DNA of 64,000 bases from Dyadobacter sp. SG02 (GTDB taxonomy: Bacteria; Bacteroidota; Bacteroidia; Cytophagales; Spirosomataceae), in contig NZ_FNYL01000002.1 of assembly GCF_900109045.1 (NCBI RefSeq), positions 496,001 through 560,000 of the forward strand, in the 5' to 3' direction. A program made the translations under genes and the position numbers. Below the pieces are notes generated by a model. The model searched no databases, was not told the origin of the DNA, and saw only the letters and a program-made list of their open reading frames with translations. Below, piece by piece: positions 55,674 through 64,000 of the stretch (position 1 is the stretch's first letter; each line of letters opens with the position of its first letter).

Positions 55674-57314
55674 TCAAAGGATAGCAATCTTCTGCACCGA
55701 GCCCTCCGCGGTAACGGTGTACAGTCCGGGAGCGATGCCGGTAGTGATTACCGGCTTGCCCGGCTCGACAACCTGCCTGCTGATCGTCTTGCCTTCGAGG
55801 GTACGGATCACGACTTCCCCATTACCTTTCAGGTTTTTCAGGTAAAAATGATCCGCTGCCGGGTTGGGATAAGCGACGATCGCCGAGCCGGCATTTTTAA
55901 CTGAAACAATGCTTGAATACGCGAAAGTACCGTCGAAGTCGAGCTGTTTGAGTCGGTAGTAACTGTTGAAAAGCGGACTTTTGTCGATGAAACTGTAATC
56001 GCTTCCGTTATTGCTGTCGCCGTGGCCGGCTACAAATCCTACCTTTTCGAAATGGCTTCCGTTCCAGCTGCGTTCCACCTCGAAACCCTTGCTGTTGCTT
56101 TCAAAACTGGTTTTCCAGGTCAGGTTGTTTTGGTCGCCTTCGCTGCTGGCTGAAAACGAGACGAGCGTAACCGGTAGCACAATCACCACTTCCTTTTCGG
56201 TAGTCAGTACAAGGCCCGGGACAGCGCTGCTGGTAACCGTGGCGTAATAGATGCCATTTTCGGATGCGAGATAGGTGTTATCGCCGGTAATCGTCGCGAT
56301 CAGCACATTATCCTTGAACCACTTATAAGTATTGTTGGCAATAATTCCGCCTGCTTGTGCAGTGAGTAAGGTCAGGCCCAGCATGCTGACGTCAAGTTTA
56401 ATGGGAGATTGACGCCCGTACCAATCTATCCGGCTGATATTCAAATCCAGACCGTCGAAATTGAAAGCATTAGACTCGATATTGACAATGGCTGAAACCG
56501 GTATTCCCGACAGATCTGGAATAGGTCCGCCGAGTGTGCCGTTGTAAATCGTGCAGCAATTGAAATAACCCAGCCCTAATGTTTTCAAATTTACCAGGTT
56601 ATTGAATGAAGCCGGGATGCCGCCTGTAAATGTGTTGGCGCCGGTCAGGTTAAGGTATTCGAGTTGGGTAAGATTGCCCAGTTCAGGTGGGATGGGGCCC
56701 GAGAACTGCTGATAGCCCAAATCCAGGTGTTTCAGATTGACCAGATTGCCCAGCGTGCTCGGAATAGCACCGTCGACAGAGCCATGATACTGCAAGTCCA
56801 CCAGGCTGCAACTCAGGTCAAGGTAAGTCAGCTTGGTGAGATTGCCCAGGCTGGAAGGCAATGGACCCTGCAACGGGAATCCGCCGACCCATGGCCAATC
56901 GCTAACCTTACCACTGAGATCCAGGTATTCCAGGTTGGTAAGGTTACCGATTTCCGTCGGAAGAGGAAGGTATTGGGTGTTACCGGGAAATTGGTTATCG
57001 ACGATCATCGTCCAGTCGACAATGAACGTTTTCAACTGATCCAGATTGCCGATCTCCGGCGGTATGCTTCCGTCGAGCGCGCTTCCCTGAAGGTTCAATC
57101 CGGTTACGCGTCCGCCCTCGCAGGTGACGCCCCACCAGCCGCAAGGGCTGTCACCGGGGTTCCCGGCAGGGTTCCAGCCGGCTTTCTGGATCCATTGGGG
57201 GCCATTGCTGGAATTGTAAAGTGCAATCAATGCCAGGCGGTCCGATTCGAGGGAGCCTTGCCCGTAGCTTGTAAAAAAGGCGGATAGGAAGATGACGAGT
57301 AAAAGGTGTTTCAT
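55674..57314 (-). CDS. Leucine-rich-repeat surface protein with T9SS C-terminal sorting domain
   Basis: Protein of 546 aa with a signal peptide (MKHLLLVIFLSAFFTSYGQG). An LRR N-cap follows (LALIALYNSSNGPQWIQ, PCGWWGVTCEGGRVTGLN), then plant-like LRRs (SIPPEIGNLDQLKTF, GNLVNLKHLDLGYQQFSG). A domain with PVTLVSFSASSEGDQNNLTW and SYYRLKQLDFDGTF comes next, and the C-terminus has YPNPAADHFYLKNL, VVIRTLEGK and GIAPGLYTVT, a type A T9SS sorting domain. It should be secreted through the type IX system and anchored on the surface, where it may bind glycans or protein ligands. It is convergent with bioA and divergent from PUL 3. Confidence 0.9.
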   Translation of the reverse strand: MKHLLLVIFLSAFFTSYGQGSLESDRLALIALYNSSNGPQWIQKAGWNPAGNPGDSPCGWWGVTCEGGRVTGLNLQGSALDGSIPPEIGNLDQLKTFIVDWTMIVDNQFPGNTQYLPLPTEIGNLTNLEYLDLSGKVSDWPWVGGFPLQGPLPSSLGNLTKLTYLDLSCSLVDLQYHGSVDGAIPSTLGNLVNLKHLDLGYQQFSGPIPPELGNLTQLEYLNLTGANTFTGGIPASFNNLVNLKTLGLGYFNCCTIYNGTLGGPIPDLSGIPVSAIVNIESNAFNFDGLDLNISRIDWYGRQSPIKLDVSMLGLTLLTAQAGGIIANNTYKWFKDNVLIATITGDNTYLASENGIYYATVTSSAVPGLVLTTEKEVVIVLPVTLVSFSASSEGDQNNLTWKTSFESNSKGFEVERSWNGSHFEKVGFVAGHGDSNNGSDYSFIDKSPLFNSYYRLKQLDFDGTFAYSSIVSVKNAGSAIVAYPNPAADHFYLKNLKGNGEVVIRTLEGKTISRQVVEPGKPVITTGIAPGLYTVTAEGSVQKIAIL

Positions 57315-57784
57315 AGCTCTTAGTTATCAGTTTTTGCGGGAGAATTTCAATGCTTATCATGCAATGTTACAAAAATGTAAACATTGGATACAAAAATCAA
57401 ATAAACAATTGGTAATGTATTCATTAAGCTACGCGCGGCCCGGCGATTGAAAAAAAACAGGTAGGCATCGTGGAAGTGCGGGTAATTGGCTAACCGTTTG
57501 AGCTACTATTAAAAGTATAGAATAGTATAGATCCAAAGTATTTTAAGTTATTGTGATAAAAAGTGTCACTATGATACTTATTTATAGCATTTTGTCGTCA
57601 TACCGTTACATGAACCATTGATCGCATCAATCGAAAAATATTTTTTCTTAAAATAGTATAGAATAGTATAGGTTAATCAAAAATTGTGTTCTTTTGATAA
57701 AAAATTAGACATAGTGGTTGTATCGGGCGGCATCCGGAGGCTGGCCAGTACAGTTCGTGTTTCACTTTTATATCCCTTTCGAAC
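57315..57784. promoter_or_regulatory. Long AT-rich divergent region with paired AGTATAG direct repeats
   Basis: No gene is seen in these 470 bases between the LRR gene and PUL 3 susC. The 17-mer AGTATAGAATAGTATAG occurs twice, at 57514-57530 and 57655-57671, 141 bases apart. Each is itself two AGTATAG sites spaced 10 bases, one helical turn. Between them is GTGA-N9-TCAC near 57555-57571. This looks like a control region for PUL 3, which lacks a sigma/FecR pair. Confidence 0.6.
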
Positions 57785-60700
57785 ATGGTTTTTTCTACCC
57801 GCTTTTCTCCATTGCTTCTGGCCGCGCTGCTATTTTTCAGCGCACTCGCGGTCAGGGCCCAGGTACCGGTTTCGGGCCGGGTAACGGATGCTTCCGGCCC
57901 GCTCGTCGGTGTGAGTGTGATCATCAAGGGTGCCAACGGCGGCACTTCCACCAACACCGAAGGCCAATTCACGATTAATGTGCCTTCTGCCGATGCAATC
58001 CTCGTTTTTTCTTACATAGGTTATATTCCCCGCGAAATACAGGTAGGCAGACAAAGCAAGCTCGATGTGCTGCTCGAAGCCGATACCAAAGCGCTGGACG
58101 AAGTGGTGGTGGTAGGGTACGGGACTAAAACCCGCGCGGACCTCACCGGCTCGGTTTCGACGATCAAAGGCTCTGAACTGGAAAAATCGCCCGCCAGCAA
58201 CCTCACCAACTCCATTGCAGGCCGCGTGCCGGGGCTGATCGCCAACACCCGGAGCGGCGAGCCGGGTAATGATAATGCCGAAATATTCGTGCGCGGAAAA
58301 GCGACGCTCGGCAGTACCGGTGCGCTGGTCGTGATCGACGGTATTCCCGACCGCTCCGGCGGTTTTGCGCGGCTCAATCCGGCGGATATCGAGTCGTTTA
58401 CGGTAATCAAGGACGCTACGGCGGCGATTTACGGGGCACGGTCGGCCAACGGCGTGATCCTGATCACGACCAAGCGCGGGCAAGCCGGCAAACCGGTGCT
58501 GTCCATCGGTACCAACTGGTCGCTCACGCAGGCGACGCGCGTGCCGCAAATGCTGAATTCGTACGAATATGCATTGGCTACCAACGAGTACGACCGCATG
58601 ATTGGCCAGAACCCTACCTGGCCCGACGCTTCCCTGCAAAAATTCCGCGACGGCTCCGACCCGCTCTCGTTCCCCAGCACCGACTGGTGGGACGCGACCA
58701 TGAAAAAGCAGGCATTGCAACATAACCAGGTCATTTCGCTCCGCGGCGGTACCGATAAGGTTACCTATTTCCTTTCGGGCCAGTATCAGAAGCAGGACGG
58801 CATTTACAAAAGGGATGCGGCCTATTACAAGCAAGCCCAGGCACGCGCCAACGTGGATATTGCCGTGACCGATAACCTGAAAATCGGGGTGGATGTGCTG
58901 TACCGCAACGAATTCCGCAATTCGGCCGTGGGCAATTACAATGCCGGGGCGATATTCCGGGAGTTGTGGCTCGCTTATCCGTACCTCGTTCCGGTGTATC
59001 CCAACGGGCTCGTGGGGCCGGGGATCGGCGGCGGACCCAACAACAGCATGGTGTATATTACCGGCGGGGAAGCCGGTTACAACCGGAATACCAACGACTT
59101 TTTGCAAACCAAGACCTATTTCAAATGGGACTTGTCGAAGGCGGTCGATGGCCTGTTCGTGGATGGGTATTATGCCTATGACCTTACTTTTTCGAAAACA
59201 AGGTCATTTACCAAAACACCGCCGCCCGCTTTCCGTTACGATGGCGCCACGGGGAACTACATCCAGATCAATTCCGCCATTAAACCGAGCTTGTCGGAGC
59301 TGCGGGGTACGTTGAAACAAAACCTGATGAACATCCGGCTGGGCTATAACAACCGTTTCGGCGACCATTCCGTGGAGGGTTTTGCGGCATACGAGCGTTT
59401 CGAAGGCAATGCCGACGAGATCAGCGCATTCCGGTCGAACTTCCTCAGCAACTCCCTCGACCAGCTCTCGGCGGGCAGCCTGATCGGCCAGCAGAATAAT
59501 TCCACCGCTGCGCAAACGGGTCGTAACAACTTCATTGCGCGTGCTTCCTACGGTTTCAAGAACAAATACCTTTTTGACTACAACATGCGTTACGACGGCT
59601 CGCAGAACTTCCCGGAAGGAAAACGCTACGGCTTTTTCCCGGCGGTTTCGGCGGCATGGCGCATTTCGCAGGAGGATTTTTTCAATGCAAAAAGCATTAC
59701 CGAGCTGAAATTGCGCGGCTCGTGGGGGAAGACGGGTAACGACAACGTTTCCGCATTCAACTACATCCAGACCTATCTCCTGGGAACGGGCTTCGGCTAC
59801 TCGCTCGGGCCAAATGCGTCGCAGGTCAGCTCGCTCGTGCCCGGCCCGACGCCGAACCGCGACATTACCTGGGAAGTGGCTACCACCACCGACGTCGCGC
59901 TCGACGCGCAGTTCCTCAAAGGCAAACTGGGCGTGACGATCGACTATTTCCGCTCCATGCGTACGGGCATTCTCATCACGCGCAGCGAGTCCGTACCCGC
60001 ATACACAGGCGTGACCCTGCCCAACCAGAACCTTGGAAAAGTACTGAACCGTGGTATCGAGCTGGAAGCCTACTATAATGGTACCATCGGCTCGGAGTTC
60101 GGGTATAACATCAGGGGGAACCTCACTTTTGCCCGCAACAAGGTGATATTCATGGACGAGGCTGCGAGTGTACCTTCCTACCAGCGCAAAACCGACATTC
60201 CGATCGACTCATGGCTCGTATACGAATCGAACGGCTTGTACCAGAACCAGGCGGAGATTGATGCCAGTCCGCACCCGGCCAACACGGCGCCCGGCGACAT
60301 CCGCTACAAGGATATCAATGGCGACGGGGCAATTAACGGGCTTGACCAGGTGCGGAAATCGTCCGTGCGTACGCCGCAGCTGATCTACGGCACGTCGCTG
60401 GGTTTTTCTTGGCGGAATCTCGACGCTTCTGTGTTCGTGCAGGGACAGGCGATGGCGCAATCGTACCTCGCACCGGCCGGGCTGAATATGGCGAAGGAGT
60501 TTTTTGATGGACGCTGGCAGAAAGAGGGTGATAACCAGTTTCCCCGCAATTTCAATGGCCCTACCGGCGCGTCGAGAGGGGTGAATACGCTTACTTCCGA
60601 TTTCTGGCTGCGCAATGCGTCGTTCGTGCGGCTGAAAAACGTGGAACTGGGTTTTACGGTGCCTTCCGGCTTGTTGAAAAAAGCCAAAATGCACAGCGCG

Positions 60701-60838
60701 CGGATCTATATCAATGGCAGTAACCTGTTCTCGATAGACAAATTCGGGCCGTCGTTTGACCCTGAAATTCCCAACAACACCGGTTACTACTACCCGCAGC
60801 AGCGCGTCGTGAACCTGGGTGCCAATATCAGCTTCTAA
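57785..60838 (+). CDS. susC: SusC-family TonB-dependent transporter without STN domain (PUL 3)
   Basis: Protein of 1017 aa. The signal is MVFSTRFSPLLLAALLFFSA (cleavage near RA-QV). It goes straight into the carboxypeptidase-like domain (VSGRVTDASGPLVGVSVIIK, from 28), the SusC box DEVVVVGYGTKTRADLTGS (near 105), plug and barrel, ending VNLGANISF. No STN domain precedes it, so it should not signal to FecR, which agrees with the absence of sigma and FecR genes. The upstream region carries paired AGTATAG repeats. susD follows 17 bases later. Confidence 0.93.
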   Translation: MVFSTRFSPLLLAALLFFSALAVRAQVPVSGRVTDASGPLVGVSVIIKGANGGTSTNTEGQFTINVPSADAILVFSYIGYIPREIQVGRQSKLDVLLEADTKALDEVVVVGYGTKTRADLTGSVSTIKGSELEKSPASNLTNSIAGRVPGLIANTRSGEPGNDNAEIFVRGKATLGSTGALVVIDGIPDRSGGFARLNPADIESFTVIKDATAAIYGARSANGVILITTKRGQAGKPVLSIGTNWSLTQATRVPQMLNSYEYALATNEYDRMIGQNPTWPDASLQKFRDGSDPLSFPSTDWWDATMKKQALQHNQVISLRGGTDKVTYFLSGQYQKQDGIYKRDAAYYKQAQARANVDIAVTDNLKIGVDVLYRNEFRNSAVGNYNAGAIFRELWLAYPYLVPVYPNGLVGPGIGGGPNNSMVYITGGEAGYNRNTNDFLQTKTYFKWDLSKAVDGLFVDGYYAYDLTFSKTRSFTKTPPPAFRYDGATGNYIQINSAIKPSLSELRGTLKQNLMNIRLGYNNRFGDHSVEGFAAYERFEGNADEISAFRSNFLSNSLDQLSAGSLIGQQNNSTAAQTGRNNFIARASYGFKNKYLFDYNMRYDGSQNFPEGKRYGFFPAVSAAWRISQEDFFNAKSITELKLRGSWGKTGNDNVSAFNYIQTYLLGTGFGYSLGPNASQVSSLVPGPTPNRDITWEVATTTDVALDAQFLKGKLGVTIDYFRSMRTGILITRSESVPAYTGVTLPNQNLGKVLNRGIELEAYYNGTIGSEFGYNIRGNLTFARNKVIFMDEAASVPSYQRKTDIPIDSWLVYESNGLYQNQAEIDASPHPANTAPGDIRYKDINGDGAINGLDQVRKSSVRTPQLIYGTSLGFSWRNLDASVFVQGQAMAQSYLAPAGLNMAKEFFDGRWQKEGDNQFPRNFNGPTGASRGVNTLTSDFWLRNASFVRLKNVELGFTVPSGLLKKAKMHSARIYINGSNLFSIDKFGPSFDPEIPNNTGYYYPQQRVVNLGANISF

Positions 60839-60855
60839 CCCTTACCTTTTAACTC

Positions 60856-62568
60856 ATGAAAACTCAAACCAATTATAAAACGCAATCCGCCGTTCAGGCT
60901 GCCAAAAGCATGGCGGCCTGGTCAGGAAAGCTGCTTGCAGGCATTTCCCTCGCCGCTGGAATGGTCTTCCTGAACTCCTGCAGGGATGTGCTCGACCTGA
61001 AACCGCTCAATGCCTATTCGGAGTCCGACGTATGGACCGATCCGAACCTGGCCCAGGTGTTTGTGAACGGCATTTACGACCAGACCGTGCTCGCTTACAA
61101 AGACGGCGGCTTCGGCTGGGGTGCGCAGACCGACGAGCTGTACGGTAACTTCAACTGGACCAACGAAAACAGTTACGTGCAAGGCGAAGCGACGCCCGAT
61201 AACCAGACTTCCTCTTCCCTGAACCGCTGGGGTGATCTGTATTCGTCTGTCCGCAATTGCAACGTATTTCTCAAAAATGTAAGTCAGCTGGACACCGCTT
61301 CCAACGGCCAGGCCGTGCGTAACATGCGCGGGGAAGTGCATTTCCTGCGCGCATTGGCCTATTTTGAATTATTGAAACGCTTCGGCGGTGTACCGCTGAT
61401 CACCAAAGTGTATGATGTGAACGACAAGGCTTTCAGCGAAAAGCGTGCTACCTGGACGGAAACGAAGGAGTTCATCCTGGCGGACATTGAACAGGCGACG
61501 AAGTTGCTCCCGGCTACCTATTCGGCCGACCTCGACAAAGGCCGGGCTACGACAGGAGCTGCCCTGGCGCTCAAATCGCGCTTGTTATTGTATGCGGCGA
61601 GCCCATATTTCAATACTTCGGGCGATAAAACACTCTGGCAGCAGGCCAAGGCGGCCGCCAAAGCGGTGATCGATTTCAAAGAAGTGTCGTATGCATTGTA
61701 TGGTAATGCGGGCAATGGTACCTATAACAAGACGTACCTCGATTTTTTCAACCCGGAAGTGATCTTTGCCCGTGTATACAGCGGCCTCGTGAAGGCCGAC
61801 CGGTACAATACCGTCAGCCGCGACCTCAGCCCGAACGGCTACGAAGGGTACAGCGCTTACAATGTGATCCAGCAAATGGTGGATGCATTCGAAATGGCCG
61901 ACGGAACTCCTTTCAGCTGGACGAACCCGGTACATGCTAAAAATCCCTACGCGAATCGCGATCCAAGGTTTTATGCAACCATTCTGGCCAATAACCAGCC
62001 GTTCAAAGGTCGCTCCACGCAGTTTTTCGAAGGCGGGGACGATTCGCCGCAAAGCCCGTATTCGCCCTGGAATGCTTCGAAAACGCGTTATGTGATGCGC
62101 AAAATGGTGGATGAGTCGGTGGACTGGCAGAAGCAGGACTATGCCGCTTCGCAATGGGTCGGTTTCCGGTTATCCGAGATTTACCTGAATTACATGGAAG
62201 CCTGCGCCGCATTGGGCGAGGACGGGGAAGCGCTTACTTACCTGAACAAACTGCGGTCGCAAAAAGCAGGAATGCCGCCGGTGAATGCTTCGGGCACCGC
62301 ATTAATGGACAAGATCCGGCAGGAGCGCCGCATCGAACTTTGCTTCGAAGGGCACCGGTATTTCGATATCCGCCGCTGGGGCATTGCCGAGACGGGTTCG
62401 AAAGATGCATTGGGGGTGATCATCACAAAACAAACCGATGGGACATTCACCTATCAATCGGCTGTCGTGCAGAAACGGGTGTGGCAACAAGCCCTGTATT
62501 TCTACCCAATCCCGAGGACCGAATTGCAGCGGAACCCGGCATTAACCCAGAACCCGAATTATAATTAA
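60856..62568 (+). CDS. susD: SusD/RagB-family glycan-binding lipoprotein (PUL 3)
   Basis: Protein of 570 aa. The N-terminus is long (about 25 residues) before the hydrophobic segment LLAGISLAAGMVFLNSC, which ends at lipidated Cys42. SusD features include DVLDLKPLNAYSESDVWTD, FLRALAYFELLKRFGGVPL, RLSEIYLNYMEACAALGE and RRIELCFEGHRYFDIRRWG. It is the lid of the preceding SusC. Its stop is followed within one base by a perfect 16-bp hairpin. Confidence 0.93.
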   Translation: MKTQTNYKTQSAVQAAKSMAAWSGKLLAGISLAAGMVFLNSCRDVLDLKPLNAYSESDVWTDPNLAQVFVNGIYDQTVLAYKDGGFGWGAQTDELYGNFNWTNENSYVQGEATPDNQTSSSLNRWGDLYSSVRNCNVFLKNVSQLDTASNGQAVRNMRGEVHFLRALAYFELLKRFGGVPLITKVYDVNDKAFSEKRATWTETKEFILADIEQATKLLPATYSADLDKGRATTGAALALKSRLLLYAASPYFNTSGDKTLWQQAKAAAKAVIDFKEVSYALYGNAGNGTYNKTYLDFFNPEVIFARVYSGLVKADRYNTVSRDLSPNGYEGYSAYNVIQQMVDAFEMADGTPFSWTNPVHAKNPYANRDPRFYATILANNQPFKGRSTQFFEGGDDSPQSPYSPWNASKTRYVMRKMVDESVDWQKQDYAASQWVGFRLSEIYLNYMEACAALGEDGEALTYLNKLRSQKAGMPPVNASGTALMDKIRQERRIELCFEGHRYFDIRRWGIAETGSKDALGVIITKQTDGTFTYQSAVVQKRVWQQALYFYPIPRTELQRNPALTQNPNYN

Positions 62569-62610
62569 ATGTCAGCCTGAGCGGGCGGCCCCGTCCGCTC
62601 AGGCTGACAT
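62569..62610 (+). terminator. Perfect 16-bp hairpin between susD and the enzyme gene (PUL 3)
   Basis: ATGTCAGCCTGAGCGG (62569-62584) and CCGCTCAGGCTGACAT (62595-62610) are exact complements around a 10-base loop. It lies directly after the susD stop. ATATTTTTAAAA follows about 7 bases later, so it may act as an attenuator or as a 3'-end stabiliser for the SusCD message. Confidence 0.75.
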
Positions 62611-62658
62611 AAGAGGATATTTTTAAAAACATTGTATTTTAATCCAAAAACAAAAGGA

Positions 62659-64000
62659 ATGATCAGATTCATCGCAGCTGTTTCCATCTGGCTCGCCACT
62701 CAGCAGGTTGGTATGGCGCAAAGCGAAACGTTACGGTTCCGGTCGACGGACGCGGCATTGCAAACGGCGTTCGACCGGGCGAAGGAAATGGCCCTGAGCC
62801 ATCGCGGCAATCCGGCCGATCCGGTAGGCGACTGGTATGAAGCCGCATTGCCTTCGCGTTTCGCGTTCTGCATGCGGGACGTGGCGCACCAGAGCATGGC
62901 CGCCGAAATGCTCGGGTTGGGCAACGCGAACAGCAATATGTTTTCCCTTTTTGCCAAAAACATTTCCGACGGTAAGGACTGGTGCTCGTATTGGGAAATT
63001 AACAAGGAAGGCAAGCCCGCGCCGGAAGATTACCGGAACGACGACGAGTTCTGGTACAACCTCAATGCCAATTTCGATGTGATGAATGCCTCCTGGAAGC
63101 TCTATTTGTGGACGGGCGACAAGCGGTACATTAACGGCCCCGAGTTTGCGGATTTTCATCGGAAATCGGTCCGCGAATATGTGGACCGCTGGGTATTGCA
63201 GCCGGACTCGCTGCTTTCGAGGCCGCTCCACCCGAATGCGCATGCGGCTTACGACGATAAAGATTCCTTCCACCGCTGCCGCGGGCTGGCGTCCTATTCC
63301 GAAGGCGTGCATGACCTGAAAATGGGCGTCGACCTGATCGCGGCACTCTCGCGCGGAATGCAGACCTACGCGGATATGCTCCGCGTGCAAGGCAAAACGA
63401 CGGAAGCGGCTACTTTTGACAAGAAAGCCGAACAATACCGCCGGCATATCGAGACCCAATGGTGGAGCGAAAAAGAGGACAAATATTTTACCTACTATTC
63501 TTCCAAAGGCGCATTTGGCTATACCGAAGGCGAGACCTTCCTGCTCTGGTTCGACGTGTTGAAAGACACGACCCGCACCCGCAAAACGATCGATCAGATC
63601 CTCGCGCGCGACTGGAACATGGAAAACCAATCGTATTTCCCTTATGTGCTGGGACAATACGGTTATCCCGATCAGATCCGCGGCCAGATACTCCATTTGA
63701 CCGATCCAGCGACCAAGCGCCGCGAATACCCGGAAGTTTCCTATGGAGCGGTACAGGGTATCATTCAGGGTGTTATGGGCATCGATGCGGATGCGCGGGT
63801 GAACAGGATCACTACTTTCTTCAACGGCCGGGCGGAGGATACACATACGATAGAGAACCTCCCCGTTCTGCAACAGACCATTTCCGTTACGGAGAGCGCC
63901 AAAACCGCATCGCTAGCCAATGCCGGCCGCGGCCCTTTGCAATGGCGGGTGATGTTTGCCGGAAAGCACCCGTTTATCACGGTAAACGGGGCGAGACGGA
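62659..64000 (+). CDS. Exported six-hairpin (alpha/alpha)6 glycosidase-like enzyme, cut by window end
   Basis: ATG 62659; open for 447 codons to the window edge. Signal IRFIAAVSIWLATQQVGMAQ. The chain has helical-toroid features: FCMRDVAHQSMAAEMLGLG, NDDEFWYNLNANFD, MNASWKLYLWTGDKRY, GMQTYADMLRVQGKTTEAAT and FAYTEGE-like YTEGETFLLWFDV. The arrangement resembles six-hairpin glycosidases (clan-level similarity to GH95/GH125-type folds), but the family cannot be fixed. It is the first enzyme of PUL 3 after the SusD hairpin. The later part (SYGAVQGIIQGVMGID, then TVNGARR) begins a C-terminal beta domain that is truncated. Confidence 0.7.
   Translation, partial: MIRFIAAVSIWLATQQVGMAQSETLRFRSTDAALQTAFDRAKEMALSHRGNPADPVGDWYEAALPSRFAFCMRDVAHQSMAAEMLGLGNANSNMFSLFAKNISDGKDWCSYWEINKEGKPAPEDYRNDDEFWYNLNANFDVMNASWKLYLWTGDKRYINGPEFADFHRKSVREYVDRWVLQPDSLLSRPLHPNAHAAYDDKDSFHRCRGLASYSEGVHDLKMGVDLIAALSRGMQTYADMLRVQGKTTEAATFDKKAEQYRRHIETQWWSEKEDKYFTYYSSKGAFGYTEGETFLLWFDVLKDTTRTRKTIDQILARDWNMENQSYFPYVLGQYGYPDQIRGQILHLTDPATKRREYPEVSYGAVQGIIQGVMGIDADARVNRITTFFNGRAEDTHTIENLPVLQQTISVTESAKTASLANAGRGPLQWRVMFAGKHPFITVNGARR

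Noticed and set aside
1..64000. CRISPR arrays, insertion sequences, tRNA or rRNA genes
   Set aside because: No regular repeat-spacer arrays, transposase-like frames, or RNA gene signatures were seen; the repeats present are short in-gene tandem arrays, a 537-bp module repeat and a few intergenic dyads.

Overview
The window (about 52-54% G+C by eye) looks like a chromosome segment of a Bacteroidota bacterium of the Cytophagales/Spirosomataceae type, for example Dyadobacter or a relative. The signs are three SusC/SusD pairs, ECF sigma/FecR modules feeding SusC receptors that carry an N-terminal STN domain, type IX secretion (T9SS) sorting domains, TPR histidine kinases, and few Shine-Dalgarno sites. 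The genus is inference; no rRNA or tRNA gene is seen.

Layout. 1-3307 (minus): a T9SS-type surface protein cut by the window edge and a secreted S74-chaperone (tail-fibre-like) protein with 179-residue repeats. 3518-13585: a beta-propeller sensor kinase convergent with and overlapping a LuxR-type response regulator, a GH92 alpha-mannosidase-like enzyme, a redoxin without CXXC and a TonB-dependent siderophore-type receptor. 13842-20376: a signalling cluster of a TPR lipoprotein kinase, a receiver-GAF-AAA+ sigma54 activator, and a TPR HisKA_2 kinase whose GTG start overlaps the activator's stop. 20559-27549: a tight operon of a VioB-type ferritin-like protein, a LodA/GoxA-like (cysteine tryptophylquinone) oxidase, a twin-cluster SPASM radical SAM enzyme, a LodB/QhpG-like flavoprotein and a small conserved protein. 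This is the most unusual system here.

27899-37109 is polysaccharide utilization locus (PUL) 1: sigma, FecR, STN-SusC, SusD, GH95-like enzyme. 37145-39528 holds a small secreted protein, an SDR and an AraC regulator. 39587-51863 is PUL 2: a sigma factor apparently frameshifted inside its -35-binding helix, FecR, STN-SusC, SusD and two alpha-galactosidase-like (clan GH-D) enzymes. 51973-55597 is a translationally overlapped biotin operon: ferritin-like protein, bioF, bioD, bioA. 55674-57314 (minus) is an LRR/T9SS protein. 57785-64000 is PUL 3: SusC without STN, SusD and a six-hairpin glycosidase-like enzyme running off the right edge.

How it works together. PULs 1 and 2 should use trans-envelope signalling (SusC STN domain to FecR to ECF sigma) to sense imported glycans, and their enzymes suggest fucose-, galactose- and mannose-containing substrates. 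PULs 2 and 3 carry a strong hairpin just after susD, likely setting SusCD output above that of the enzymes. Four GC-rich tandem arrays of 15-bp units lie inside three glycosidase genes, always at low-complexity or domain-edge positions.

Calls rest on reading translations and motifs only; family names come from recalled motifs and no database search was run.
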